From Uranotaenia lowii (lineage: Eukaryota; Arthropoda; Insecta; Diptera; Culicidae): a stretch of 64,000 nt of DNA. Below the pieces are notes generated by a model. It did not search any database and was not told where the DNA came from. It was given only the letters and a program-made list of their open reading frames with translations. This document shows, piece after piece, positions 12,028 to 22,229 of the stretch (position 1 is its first letter; each line of letters starts with the position of its first letter). Both the position numbers and the translations under genes were made by a program. The DNA is taken from positions 111,972,683 through 112,036,682 of the forward strand of contig NC_073693.1 of assembly GCF_029784155.1 (NCBI RefSeq). The letters run 5' to 3'.

Positions 12028-12392
12028 GAGTACAACCTTGAAAATGTCCAAATTTTATTCAAAATGTGATTTAAACAAGTATAAAAGACAGCTCCACCCA
12101 ATTTTTGATTATTTTTTGCAAAACCATGACATCTGGTTACTCCAAATTTCTGGTAACCCGATTCGTCTGGGGAAAAAAATTTCTGGGGAATGGTTCTTTC
12201 TGGCGATTGAAACTCTGGAGATTTTTCATTCTGGGCAATGGTTTTCGGGTAAATGGAGTACAACCTTGAAAATGTCCAAATTTTATTCAAAATGTGATTT
12301 AAACAAGTATAAAAGACAGCTCCACCCAATTTTTGATTATTTTTTGCAAAACCATGACATCTGGTTACTCTAAATTTCTGGTAACCCGATGT
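11937..12392. repeat. Two-copy tandem duplication, 228-bp unit
   Basis: The units 11937-12164 and 12165-12392 are almost identical; the one difference I see is TCCAAAT against TCTAAAT. Each unit contains the right end of the fold-back element plus about 137 bp of flanking DNA. The duplication therefore arose after insertion and is recent. Confidence 0.85.
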
Positions 12393-13790
12393 TTTTTTTT
12401 GCAAATGAGAGATAATCTAATGAAAATTATTTAATCAAAAAATTTCAAGGCTCTAAAACCGTCTTCGGCAAATTTAAATTAAAAGAATTTTCCATTAAGC
12501 TCCATACATTAGAATTTCATTTTAATTGCCTGAGAACAGAATATTCAAGAAAAACAAAAACAAGTGAAATTCTTTGGAAAAAATTTTGCGTTTTCCATAT
12601 AAAATTTCAAATCAAAACTTAGGGACCTGAATCTCATTTTAAAAACCTGCAAACATTCTATCGCTCCTTTTGACAAAAAAAAGAAAACTTTTTAGACAAC
12701 AGGGTTTTCGAAATTAAAAAAAAAGTAGCAAAATGACACATCCTACTACTCATATCCACCTTAAATCATTAAACTCGAAATACTGTGTAGAAATATTTAT
12801 ACACCACAAAAAAAAAAGACTTCAGACAACATATCTTATAAGTCATTGCTCAGCCAGCTTACGCATTTCAAATTCCATGATCGCTGGTCTGGCTTAGTAC
12901 ATCCAAAAAACTATTCACATGGGCACTTCGTGAAAATGACTATAGATTTTTGCCACCTCGAAAGCCATGTTAAATCTATGTTAAATTCAGGTAGCAAACA
13001 GAGCTCGCGTAGCCTTCATATGAATTCAACTTGAAGTGTACATTAAAAAGGGATTCGTTGGATCCACGCCATATTGAAAACTATGTTTTTACATACCTTA
13101 TATGTAAATGGGCTATTCAGAGTTATATAGAATTTCTTATAAAAAGCACCAAATCGGTTTTTACTTGGTGGATCACTATATTCTCACGTTAATCGAATGG
13201 ACAGCATACAATTATTTTACGTAATGATAAATAGGTTTTTTTACGCTACTAAGTGCTTCACGTAAATCAAGCAAAAATTCACTCAATGAGCGCCTACGTG
13301 AAAATCCAAGTGAGTTTAACGTTTTCTTTTCGGCTGAGTGTAGAACAAGTTGTACATCACCAACGGTTGCTACAGCTACACCGTGATTGATGAAGACCAT
13401 CAGTTTTGTGCCAAGGCCAAAAGAATGGTGCTTTGGATTAGCAGTTCATTCTCAATGCACAAAACGCATGCTCTCTCTTTGAAACAAAACAATTACGACG
13501 CCGGCCACGTCCTAGTAGTCAATATTGTTTTCGCTATTGCAGAGAATAAAGTAATAGGTGTTCTTCAATGAATCCGTAATTTTTCCAAAAATATTCCATC
13601 TGCTAATGAAAATTAATAATAGAAAAGAATGACCTTTACGAGTCAAATAATAAAAAAAAAATATGTTTAGGGTATCCCATTATGTCTAAGCACGATTTAG
13701 ATACAACCCTGCTCATTCCGAATGACGTTTCAACAGCTTATTTTTGCTGGGTGTTGTTGTCTGCAGTTTAACTTAGAATTTTGTGTAGTC
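12393..13790. other. Old dispersed repeats, no supported gene
   Basis: The block 12926-13010 matches 10275-10370. A region at 13215-13320 contains opposed 'cttcacgtaaat' and 'tacgtgaaaatcc' words and may pair with 12910-12960 as an old inverted-repeat element. Frames at 13212-13400 (minus) and 13350-13571 (plus) overlap in opposite directions and have no recognisable domain. Confidence 0.35.
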
Positions 13791-13791
13791 C

Positions 13792-14580
13792 GTGAGCCGC
13801 GTGAACCCTACTTTTCATATTTTTTGTAAATATGAGAAGCAGTGGGAGAAGTACGTATCGGAGTGGTTCGAAATGCAATTTGGAAGTATGGAGAGGAAAG
13901 CAACTTCGTGGACAAACATATTTAGGCGAAAATCGGGTCCGGTGGACAAAACTTTGGACCGGAAAGTCATGCGTGCTTACGCCAGCAGAAAGACTGCCTC
14001 AGTTCGGGATGTGGCCTAAAATGTTGGATCCTCTTTCCGCACTGTCCATCGTTCCAAGGTAAGATTGGGTCTAAAGGCACATATGAAGCAGAAGAAGCCA
14101 AAGCGGAGTCGAAAACAAGCTGCTACTGTCAAACCCAGAGCTCGCAAATTATATGATGAACTTCTGAGTGAAAAATCGGTGTGCTTTATCATCGATGACA
14201 AAGTTTGATTACCAAACGCTTCCAGGTGATCAGTATAACGCTGTTCGGGATATCCAAAGAGACACCAATTTTTACAGAAAAATTTGAAGAAAATGCAATG
14301 TTTTGTCAAGCCAAGTTCACTACTCAAAAGACACGATGGCTTGGTACCAATCCTCCAAAAGTTTAGATCATATCTAAGAAGATGAACCCCCCAAATTGTC
14401 TTCAAGCGAAACCGATTGAACTTTTTGGGCCCTTACCAAATCGTTTTTGAGGAAACATGAAGCCTGCAGATTCTATCGAAAACTTCACAAAAGACTGGAA
14501 AAAGTTTTCAAAATCGCTGCAAATCAGTCTGTGCAAAAGCTACTGAGCAGTCTTCGTTAAAAAAATCGATCACTGGCCTA
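13792..14580 (+). pseudogene. Decayed mariner-type (DD37-like) transposase, copy A
   Basis: Reading the + strand gives the remains of an IS630/Tc1/mariner transposase. There is a helix-turn-helix region (KTLDRKVMRAYASRKTASVR, about 13950-14010), and after an in-frame TAA at 14017-14019 the reading continues with NVGSSFRTVHRSKVRLGLKA. A basic linker follows, then the first catalytic block as FIIDDK, where the family has DDE. After a stop at 14206 and a frame change, KFDYQTLPGDQYN is homologous to the block after the first catalytic Asp in the DD37E element at 41493-42173. Downstream reading is broken by further stops to about 14580. Start and ends are uncertain. The protein cannot be functional. 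Confidence 0.75.
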
Positions 14581-14819
14581 CGATTGACTGAAATCAATTT
14601 TTTTTTGTGATTCACTGAAAAAGAAGATTTAAGAGCATATGAACAAACAATTATGCTCAATATTGGTAACAATTTATCTTCTTGTCTTGTGTTCTAAAAT
14701 TTGTCAGAAAAATAATTATCGATTTTATGTTTGGAAAAAAATATCCCAAAAATATTCAATTCGTTCTATTTCGCAATTAGATACTGTTTCGTAAAAACCT
14801 TTCCCAATTATATTGCCCA

Positions 14820-15420
14820 TCACGTAGTGAGGCAAAATGCACACAATTAGAGGGCACACTCAACAAATGATAACGAAATTACGACCCACGCGCTGCTCAT
14901 TTTGCTACCTAACCTCAATTGCCTCGACTAGGTAGTTAATCTACAGAACCGGCAAGAGAGAACGAGGGATTTTCGATTTCCCGATTCCGATTCGAACAAC
15001 AACGAGAGAAACCACAAAGCCGTTAGTGTCCAAATGATGATTAATTCTCGTTTCCTCGCAGGCAGCGCCCCCAAGAATTTCATTGACTTCCGCTTCCTTT
15101 TCCCGACTCCAATGCATGAATGAAATCGGTGAAGGTGCCAAGGATTGGAAGGAAATTTAGTGGGGTGGTCGAGAATAAATCGCCGGTTCATGTTCCATGA
15201 CAAATAGGTGGAACATTGGCTTTTGTATGGCAGTTGATTGCCAACAGCCGGGTGATGACCAATTGCAGGTTTCCACTTCCTGCCCTCCAAGTTCAAGAAT
15301 TTTGCCGAACCAATTCCGGATTGGAATCGTTAACCTAGATAGATGAAACCGGCTGTCATTAGCCGATAAGATGATGACGGTTGTTTTTGTTGATTTGAGA
15401 AAGAGCTGTTTGGACAAAAG
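14820..15420. other. Complex, possibly single-copy block upstream of the gene
   Basis: High sequence complexity, near-balanced composition and lack of matches elsewhere in the window set this block apart. It lies about 3.5 kb upstream of the exon with the initiator ATG. Minus-strand frames at 14928-15296, 14941-15141 and 15157-15417 overlap in different frames and show no domain. It is a candidate for regulatory DNA, by inference only. Confidence 0.3.
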
Positions 15421-15545
15421 AAACGTAATTTAGTATACACACTTTAGGAAAACCGGGAAAAACAAACTAGTCAAAATGATATACTAGATTAAATTCCTAG
15501 ATAAAAAAGAAATTAAAAACAAAGCAACACACAAACATTTTTTTT

Positions 15546-15724
15546 ATCGTAGTCATTTAACCATCTTTATGGAATTCGCGACTTTACATCAACGTTGCAA
15601 TTGGTGGACAGTTATTGAAAAACTTATCCGGTACAACAGTGTTCGATGTTTACTCTTGGGCGGACTCGCGGACATCCGCTCTAGACACAACTGACTTTCT
15701 AAATAAGCTATATGACATGCCCGG
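15546..15724 (-). mobile_element. tRNA-derived SINE, family 1, copy 1
   Basis: Read on the minus strand, the element starts near CCGGGCATGTCATATAGCTT, a tRNA-like head with a box A-like segment and a decayed box B (GCGAGTCCGCCC). It continues into a family tail containing AACATCGAACACTGTTGTAC and GGATAAGTTTTTCAATAACT. The same head and tail order occurs at 59359-59543. Box A and B would allow transcription by RNA polymerase III. Confidence 0.72.
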
Positions 15725-15819
15725 TAATGTTCTTGATAACCACTTATTATTATAAACTCTATTACTAGTATTTTTGTTTGTATTTATTTTTCACATCGTT
15801 TTGAAAAACACCTAAACAC

Positions 15820-15977
15820 TGTGCAGACCGGTCCGGAGCTCCGGACCGGTCTACTATTCACGAACTACCGGGAGAATCACAACGCTACTCGACTCGCTCG
15901 CTCGCTAGCCGACTCACTGACTGACTGCGTACACGCTTGTGACGAATAACGCAGTGTCGATTTAATCCATTCACACA
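15820..15977 (-). repeat. Left LTR (3' LTR of the element, 158 bp)
   Basis: This begins TGTGCAGACCGG and ends CATTCACACA on the + strand. Relative to the right LTR, 28 bp after GGAGCTCC are replaced by 10 bp, producing a perfect 28-bp palindrome at 15825-15852 centred on GAGCTC. Elsewhere the two copies agree, including CTCGCTCGCTCGCTAGCCGA. Confidence 0.92.
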
Positions 15978-15992
15978 TCCCCCTCCTATCCC
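15978..15992 (-). other. Polypurine tract of the LTR element
   Basis: The minus strand reads GGGATAGGAGGGGGA immediately before the 3' LTR. This is the position and composition expected of the primer for plus-strand DNA synthesis in LTR retrotransposons. Confidence 0.85.
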
Positions 15993-16779
15993 AAACAAAA
16001 TAACATTAATAGAATTACTAATAGACTGTTATAAAATCGTTTCTTTTTATAAAGTTTTTATTAAAATGTGATAATAAAAACAGGGAGACGTTACAGAACA
16101 ATTTGAAATACCGATTCAAGAACACTCCTCTTCTTGGCTTCCGCCATGATTCCTATCAATAAATATATGTGAAAAAGGTATGAAGAGCTTACGCTTTTGT
16201 GCGTTGTCGATGCTTACCTATGTATCTTCAGAATAGGGGTAGGCTTTATAGCGGCATGTTATCTAAATATACGAGAAAATTGTGCCTTAAGCGTCAATTG
16301 TTCCACAAATGCAAACAATGTCAAAACTGAAATAACAATTTCTATAATACTGCCTATGGCTGAATCTTTTCTGAATTTCAATTAATTGCCTCCCTGAATT
16401 AACATGAAACCACGTTGTATAAATCAACAAGAAACTCAAAATAACTGTTTAATCTGAAATACCACACATTATCCTCTGTTTATTAAGGTCAATTTTGTTT
16501 TCCATAAATGTTGCATTCTGATCCAATTTATCTTCCTCCAGTGCTCACGCAGAAAAGCTAGTTTCTTACAGTAATGCATGAAGTATTGGTAATAGAACTT
16601 TTTCTCTGTGCTTTTGACAAAATTCGAACTAATGTACTGGAAACAATATTTGGTCAGTTATCCTGAATGAAACTGCAGTTGTCAAGGAAATACACGTTTT
16701 TTCTTTCTATTCGGACAGGATTTTTTTTGCCGTTCTCTAGGCTCGCCTAACTCTTTTCGATTATTTTTTTCATGTTGCT

Positions 16780-18050
16780 CTCTCGACCCACCTGATTATT
16801 TATTTGATCAGACACCAAAGTTGTCCAAGACACTCTCCAGTTTATTCTTTAAATGAGAAAGCTGTCTTTACGAATTTTGTTTATCAATGCAGTCCTGTCA
16901 ACTCAATTTAAATAAAAAAAAAACATTTGCGCTGTTATCTTATAAATGTGTACATTTGTGATTGTTTAGTTCAAACTTCTTGAAGCCTTCCTCTCGACAC
17001 GCCTTTTCCTAATTTCAAACTTTCTTCTTGACTTACATCATAGTTGAATCTTTTATTAAACTTTTTTCTTAACTTGCTTGATTTTCAAATTTATATGATA
17101 TTGTGGTTGTCCTTATATGTTAGCTTCCAGACTCGACTCATAATTAAATCTTATCTCAAGCTGTTCTCTCAACTCGCTTGATATTCAATTTGATAAGATA
17201 TTCCAGTTCGTCCAACTTTTTCTTACAAATTCCAAGCTGTCTTCTCGACTCGCTTTAAATTTCTGATCATCAATTTGGTAAGATATGTCCTCTCGACTCG
17301 CTCAATTTCCAATTATTTCTTTTTCAAGCTGCTTGATTCCCCACAAGATAAAACATTTTGACTCTCCTTCATTTCGCCTTCTGATTTCAAGCTATCCTCT
17401 CAACCCGTTTGAAATTATCGATACTTTCAGACTGTTCTCTCAACTCGCATTTCAATTAGAAGCTGTCCTGTCAATTTGCATGAAGTTTCTATCGATACGT
17501 TCAGGCTGTCTTTTAAACTCGCCTTTCGTTTTCAAGTTGTCCTCTCAACTAACTTGAAAATTCTAACGATACTTTCAAGCTGTCCTCTCAACTGGCCTTT
17601 CAATTTCAAGCTGTCCTCTCAACTCGCTTGAAATTTTTATCGATTCTTTCAGGCTGTCCTCTCAACTCGCCTTTCGATTTCAAGCTGTCCTCTCAACTCG
17701 CTTCAAATTTCTATCGATAAGTTCAAGCTGTCCTCTCAACTCGCCTTTCGATTTCAAGCTGTCCTCTCAACTCGCTTGAAATTTTTATCGATACTTTCAG
17801 GCTGTCCTCTCAACTCGCCTCTCGATTTCAAGCTGTCCTCTCAACTCGCTTGAAATTTTTATCGATTCTTTCAGGCTGTCCTCTCAACTCGCCTTTCGAT
17901 TTCAAGCTGTCCTCTCAACTCGCTTGAAATTTCTATCGATACGTTCAGGCTGTCCTCTCAACTCGCCTTTCAATTTCAAGCTGTCCTCTCAACTCTCTTG
18001 AAATTGTGAACATGATTAAGCTGTCCTCTCGACTCGCTTAATCTGTCATT
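16780..18050. repeat. Minisatellite inside the LTR element
   Basis: About two dozen copies of the core GCTGTCCTCTCAACTCGC are spaced alternately by about 31 and 43 bp. The best units (17580-18000) form a composite repeat of about 74 bp with the linkers TTTCGATTTCAA and TTGAAATTTCTATCGAT. Copies decay towards 16780, so the array seems to have grown or been homogenised at its right side. A decayed homologous array, reversed, lies at 22230-23280. Confidence 0.9.
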
Positions 18051-18379
18051 TTCATTCTTATTTCAGCTTAATTAATTTTTCTTATCGATTTTTGTTTCGG
18101 TGTTATTTCATTACCCGTTTATTTTCACTCATAGTAATTTATCAAATACGGCACTATATTTTCCTTTTTCCTCCACTTCAACTTGTCACAAGATACATTT
18201 GACATCATTTACTCATTGATCAGTTTTTTTCTAAAGCGGGTCATTAATGAACTGTTTGATTTTTAATCTGGTTCGATGAAAATTAATTAAACGTGAATCG
18301 TTCATCGCGTTTGTTTACCTTTTTCGGTTCGACTTTTTTTTTTAATAATTTCTCGTTTTATAAGGTTAACTAGAAATTA

Positions 18380-18395
18380 CCGGTCACGGTCGCCA
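18380..18395 (-). other. Primer-binding site of the LTR element
   Basis: Two bases inside the 5' LTR (reading minus) the sequence is TGGCGACCGTGACCGG. This matches the tRNA-Arg type primer-binding site of insect mdg1/412-like Ty3 elements, and it sets the orientation of the element as minus. Confidence 0.85.
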
Positions 18396-18397
18396 AA

Positions 18398-18573
18398 TGT
18401 GCAGACCGGTCCGGAGCTCCGAAGCCCGGAAGTAGAACCAGAGAGTCTACTATTCACGAACTACCGGGAGAATCACAACGCTACTCGACTCGCTCGCTCG
18501 CTAGCCGACTCACTGACTGACTGCGTACACGCTTGTGACGAATAACGCAGTGTCGATTTAATCCATTCACACA
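18398..18573 (-). repeat. Right LTR (5' LTR of the element, 176 bp)
   Basis: This is a direct repeat of 15820-15977 with TG...CA ends. It keeps the 28-bp stretch from GAAGCCCGG to AGAGAGTCT that is altered in the left copy. Any promoter here would read minus, away from the exon at 18612. Confidence 0.92.
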
Positions 18574-18611
18574 AACACCATTGCTTATCAATGTTTTCTT
18601 ATCTGTTTCAG

Positions 18612-18920
18612 CATCGAAAAACATTGGATTCTGCTATTCAATGTTATAAAGTGATCTACCAAGGGCAAAACTATCTCACTTCTGCCCCGATAGCAAAAGT
18701 GCAATCCAAAATAGTGAGCAACGAAAATTGATTTAAAATCTTCTGGGTATCTCGGTGAACATACTTTAAAGAAAAGACATAAAAAAGTTATTGATATCGG
18801 AAAAAACTTTTTCACGAAAAAAGGGGGCGTGTGCTGCAGCAAGAAAAGTTTCCCCAAGGATCAGGGAAAAGTTATAAGCAATTGAATAAAGGAAAAGAGC
18901 TCAGCCAAGAGAGTATCATC
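18612..18920 (+). other. Probable 5' untranslated part of the first coding exon
   Basis: A good splice acceptor, with a pyrimidine-rich run ending TCTTATCTGTTTCAG, ends at 18611. From there to the ATG at 18921 only one upstream ATG occurs (18641), giving a two-codon frame (ATG TTA TAA). If the acceptor is used, the ATG lies in an internal exon and the promoter is further upstream, possibly outside the window. Alternatively transcription starts within this stretch; I see no TATA box or Initiator that settles it. Confidence 0.5.
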
Positions 18921-19047
18921 ATGGGATGTGCCAGCAGTTCGCCGCTTATCAATGGCGGTGGCCCCGGAGGAATCGTCGAGACGGTCAAGGAGACGGCCAA
19001 CAAAACGGCCACGGAAGTTTTGCATGCTGGAGAAACGGCGATACACG
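18921..19047 (+). CDS. First coding exon: predicted dually acylated membrane-surface protein
   Basis: This exon encodes residues 1-42 and the first base of codon 43. The start has a favourable context (A at -3, G at +4). The N-terminus MGCASSSP fits the N-myristoylation rule (Gly2, Ser6) with Cys3 as a likely palmitoylation site. This is known to anchor proteins to the inner plasma membrane. A Gly-rich linker (residues 11-17) is followed by a Lys/Glu/Thr/Ala-rich helix-prone run (residues 18-42) with VKETANKTATEV. The exon ends at a consensus donor, CACG|GTAAGT, in phase 1, and joins in frame to 63757. Codon use and GC content differ sharply from the surrounding DNA, which supports real coding sequence. 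I do not recognise the family. The 11-residue-like periodicity suggests a membrane-surface amphipathic helix, by inference. Confidence 0.85.
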
Positions 19048-20018
19048 GTAAGTGCCCAAGTAGCTGCAGGATGCTTATTTCAAGGCAGCAAAAAGTGGTT
19101 CTATTTTTATTCTGAATCCTTAGTTGGAATTGAAATACTTAGGATGAGCTGAGCATCCAATTGAACTTTGAATCAGATCAGATCTATGAACTCTATAAAG
19201 TGCAGTAGAAGCCCGGTTATCATGATATTTACAACGATTATATTAACTTTCACGATAATATCGCCAAAAAGTTTACGATTTATATGACCTAAATTTGAAA
19301 CGAAATACTAAATGGCCGTTCTACAGTGGTCCAAAGCTCAAAAAAGCTGGAAGTCAGTTGATTTTTTAAGCGGTAAAAATTATCTGTTCGATTAGGTATG
19401 TTGTTACATAACGGCATTTTCAGGCTAAAACCATGGAAACGATGCTCATTAATTTGTCCATTTGAGAGATTTAAATAAAATGGCTAAGAAAAGTTTTTGT
19501 ATTGTTTGGAAATTTTACAAGGATTTTTTTTGTATGAAGCCGAAATTCTCATATGGGCTCTATTAGCCAAAATTTTAACATTTTTTCGAACATCAACTGA
19601 GGATTGAAAAAAAAAGTTTTCAGCACCAGAGCTGAAATAAATGCGATTTATGCCAATTTAATTTTATTGCCGTTAGTTTTAAATAGAATTAACGTTCATG
19701 AAACCTTCCTTAAAACATGGCATTTTCCAGCAAGCAATTTCAAAATCTTAATACTAAAAGTTACTTAGCTATATTTTTTCCGGTATAATAAAAAGTTTTA
19801 TCTACATTTCTAGGAACAAATGGAATTGTTTCTCTTCAAAAGTGCTAATTTAATTAATTATTCCTTATCTCTGCTAACAAATGAAAAAAAAAAACAATTT
19901 TATAGATCAACCGTTTGACAACAATATCAAATGAAACGAATGTTTTCGGTGGCTAAGGCCAAGAAAAATCAAAAGTGCCTAAATTATTCTCTTCAATTAA
20001 CTCTTTAAAACCACATTG
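19048..20018. other. Start of the intron, AT-rich, one possible pogo-like end
   Basis: No gene is seen. The phrase CAGTAGAAGCCCGGTTATCA at 19204 resembles the ends of pogo-type Tc1/mariner relatives, but I find no matching inverted end, so I treat it as a possible relic. Confidence 0.35.
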
Positions 20019-20020
20019 TA

Positions 20021-20881
20021 CAGGGTGTTCAATAAGTTCGCATACAAATAAAATAATTCCTCAAATGGAAAGGTAATTCAATAATGGTCAATCACACCTT
20101 TTGTTTAGGAATTTTTTTTTACCTTAAACCAATTATATGAGCTCCTCTATTGTTGAAATTTCGTTCCCCATAAGAATGATGACGATTTTTATAGAGAGTC
20201 AAAATAAGTTTCCTGTATTTGATTATTTTCGGCAACATGTAAGATATAACTAACCAATCCAAGAGAGCTATATTTGAAGGGCAAGCCACTTTTCATTTTG
20301 AACCAATATTTTCAAAAACCTGTATTATTCTGTGTAAAATGACCTATAAAATAAACACTACATGCAACATTAGCCAAAAAATCCATTAATGATCAATGTA
20401 AGCTTAGTACAAAGTTACTCAAGCACATTTTAAATGGTTTTCATCTATTTATGATGTGCAATTATTCTATGCTTCATCACGTTGATAAGCTTTTTGATGA
20501 AAATCAGCTAGCACGTAGCTACTTTTTCGACATTTCACACATAATATAAAAAAATAGATATTATATGAGCCAAGTTTAGGAATTCTGTACTTGTTTACTC
20601 TCGACATCATCAATGATCAGGAGAATTTGACCAAAGGAGGCAGATTAGGTGACCTGTAAACTATTTATTTTGGTCAATAAATTGGAATTTTTGCCTGTAC
20701 CAGTACTTGTGGTGTGAAAAGGCTGATAAAAAACGAACACCTAATTAAAATTAATTCTTCGACACCAGGAATAGTTTGCATGATAAAAGCACAAAATTCT
20801 TCCAAAAAAAGTTAGATGTATATGCTAGGCTATACGACACTATTTGGTTAAAAAGGGTATTCGAACTAATTGAACACCCTG
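20021..20881. mobile_element. Non-autonomous mariner-type MITE (861 bp)
   Basis: The ends are inverted repeats CAGGGTGTTCAATAAGTTCG (left) and CAGGGTGTTCAATTAGTTCG (right, reverse strand). Each is bordered by TA (20019-20020; 20882-20883). CAGGGTGT ends with TA duplication are typical of mariner-related elements. There is no transposase frame. Confidence 0.85.
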
Positions 20882-20883
20882 TA

Positions 20884-21979
20884 TTTTGCTGAAAACTTCA
20901 TGAAAACTTTGGTTTAAGGGAAACTTGATTGATTCAAAAAGAAAATTAAAAAATCCGTCCAAAGGTGGAATTGGATACTTGGTTCCCTTTCGATAAATTT
21001 TCTTATTAAAAAATCAACCCATTTAGTTTATAACACCCGTAGCATCATTTTTTGTATATTTTTGGAACGAAAAAACTGTTTCAAACTTGAAGAATCTGTC
21101 ACCTGAAACTTTTGAATAAAAGTCGTTTTAACAACTTTGTGTCATTCGCGACTGCTTGAATTCATAGACATCGGCCCAATAGTGTTTTACCCAACTTTCA
21201 AAAGAGTGGGCCATTTCACTTATGTTTTTTAGATATTTTCGTAACAAATTAAAATGCTTTAAAAGTTTTAAGTAAATTAGTTTTAGAAGCTATTTATGAC
21301 TATTCGATACAGTCCTCAATTCCATAACTTGAAGATAACTCAAAGGAAACAGTCGTTGTTATTTTTGGCATCACACGAGACGCTTCCGACCCACCTTCAG
21401 ATGTTAGAGGTTTTCTCAAAAAAATAAAATTTTTGTAACTATATTCTATAAAGCTCAAATATATCGTTGTTGTTGAAAAATTTATAAGTTATATGAATCC
21501 TTTATGAGCATTCTTTAGAATCTCTTAAAAAAATTTCATTGGTTTTTGTATTATTTTTTTTAAATAGACCTTAAGATCCCAAACACTTGAGCTGATAGAA
21601 CAGGACAAACAAAATCAGTTAGGGATTTTGGGACAAATGAATGGGATAAACGATTCAGGCTGAAATAATATTTATCAAACTTGCTTAATACTCAAGCAGT
21701 TGTTGAGTTTCGCTATACGAAAAACTGTGGTAGAATGAGTAAACTATAAAAAAGGTTTTATTTTTGACACTTTACCAGCATTATGGCATTCGTGTAAAGA
21801 GTAAACTGTGTGAAATGTAAATTGCTTAAATTAATGAAGAAAGCAAATGAGTGAGTTATAAAATTTTACCGAAACTGGAATTGATGGGAAAAAATATATT
21901 CAGCTTAATTCAAGTTTCATTAAAAAAAATAAAATAAATTAAAAATTTCGAGCGATTCATAAGGAGTCGAGTCTTTCCG
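20884..21979. other. AT-rich intron DNA, nothing recognised
   Basis: There is no frame, repeat or RNA-like structure that I can support here. Confidence 0.4.
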
Positions 21980-22200
21980 CCGATCGTGGCCTAGAGGATA
22001 GCGTTCAAGTAACTAAGCCATAGGTCATGACATCGAATCCCGGTCACGGCATACAAAATACTCTTTTTGTAGGCTGGTGGTTTTACCATTTGTTAGATGC
22101 TAGCCATCATATTCTTGAAATAAGTACGCCTTAGAGTTAAGTTTGGATTAGATCTCTTTAAAGAAACATGAAGTTTCACTGGGAACCTATACGTGTGTGT
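21980..22200 (+). mobile_element. tRNA-derived SINE, family 2, copy 1
   Basis: A tRNA-like head starts about CCGATCGTGGCCTAGAGGAT (box A) and continues through AAGCCATAGGTCATGACATC to a box B-like CATCGAATCCC about 50 bp later, ending CGGTCACGGC. A non-tRNA tail follows. The acceptor and T stems pair poorly, so this is a SINE head or tRNA relic and not a working tRNA. A related copy lies at 25683-25760 on the other strand. Confidence 0.6.
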
Positions 22201-22229
22201 TCGTTCTTAAAAGGACAGATTGATCACGT

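Larger units (their letters stand above)
15820..18573 (-). mobile_element. Complete non-autonomous LTR retrotransposon with minisatellite interior
   Basis: Near-identical direct repeats (15820-15977 and 18398-18573) start TGTG and end CACA. They are flanked by an exact 5-bp duplication AACAC at 15815-15819 and 18574-18578. On the minus strand the order is LTR, primer-binding site TGGCGACCGTGAC (18395 downward), interior, purine-rich tract (15992 down to 15978), LTR. The 2.42 kb interior has no gag or pol frame, so the element depended on proteins from another element, as LARD/TRIM-type elements do. About 1.2 kb of the interior is minisatellite. The LTRs are nearly identical apart from one 28-to-10-bp replacement, which suggests insertion not long ago. 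The PBS type points to the Ty3/mdg1-412 lineage. Confidence 0.92.

Noticed and set aside
11718..12404. 228-codon minus-strand frame and 160-codon plus-strand frame
   Set aside because: Both arise from the reiterated fold-back element and its 228-bp tandem duplication. The proteins are internally repeated, have no domain and overlap in opposite directions.
13350..13571. 73-codon frame with plausible amino-acid composition
   Set aside because: It overlaps an opposed frame in old repeat DNA, and no family or splice signals are recognised.
16780..18050. CRISPR-like array of short repeats with spacers
   Set aside because: Spacers are themselves repeated, repeats are imperfect, and the array sits inside a eukaryotic LTR retrotransposon. 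It is a minisatellite.
18831..19115. 94-codon frame reading through the donor site of exon 1, using an upstream non-ATG start
   Set aside because: The ATG at 18921 has good context, and the consensus donor at 19048 joins in phase to 63757. Sequence after the donor is non-coding in character.
21980..22060. Functional tRNA gene
   Set aside because: Box A and B are present but the stems are largely unpaired and a SINE-like tail follows.
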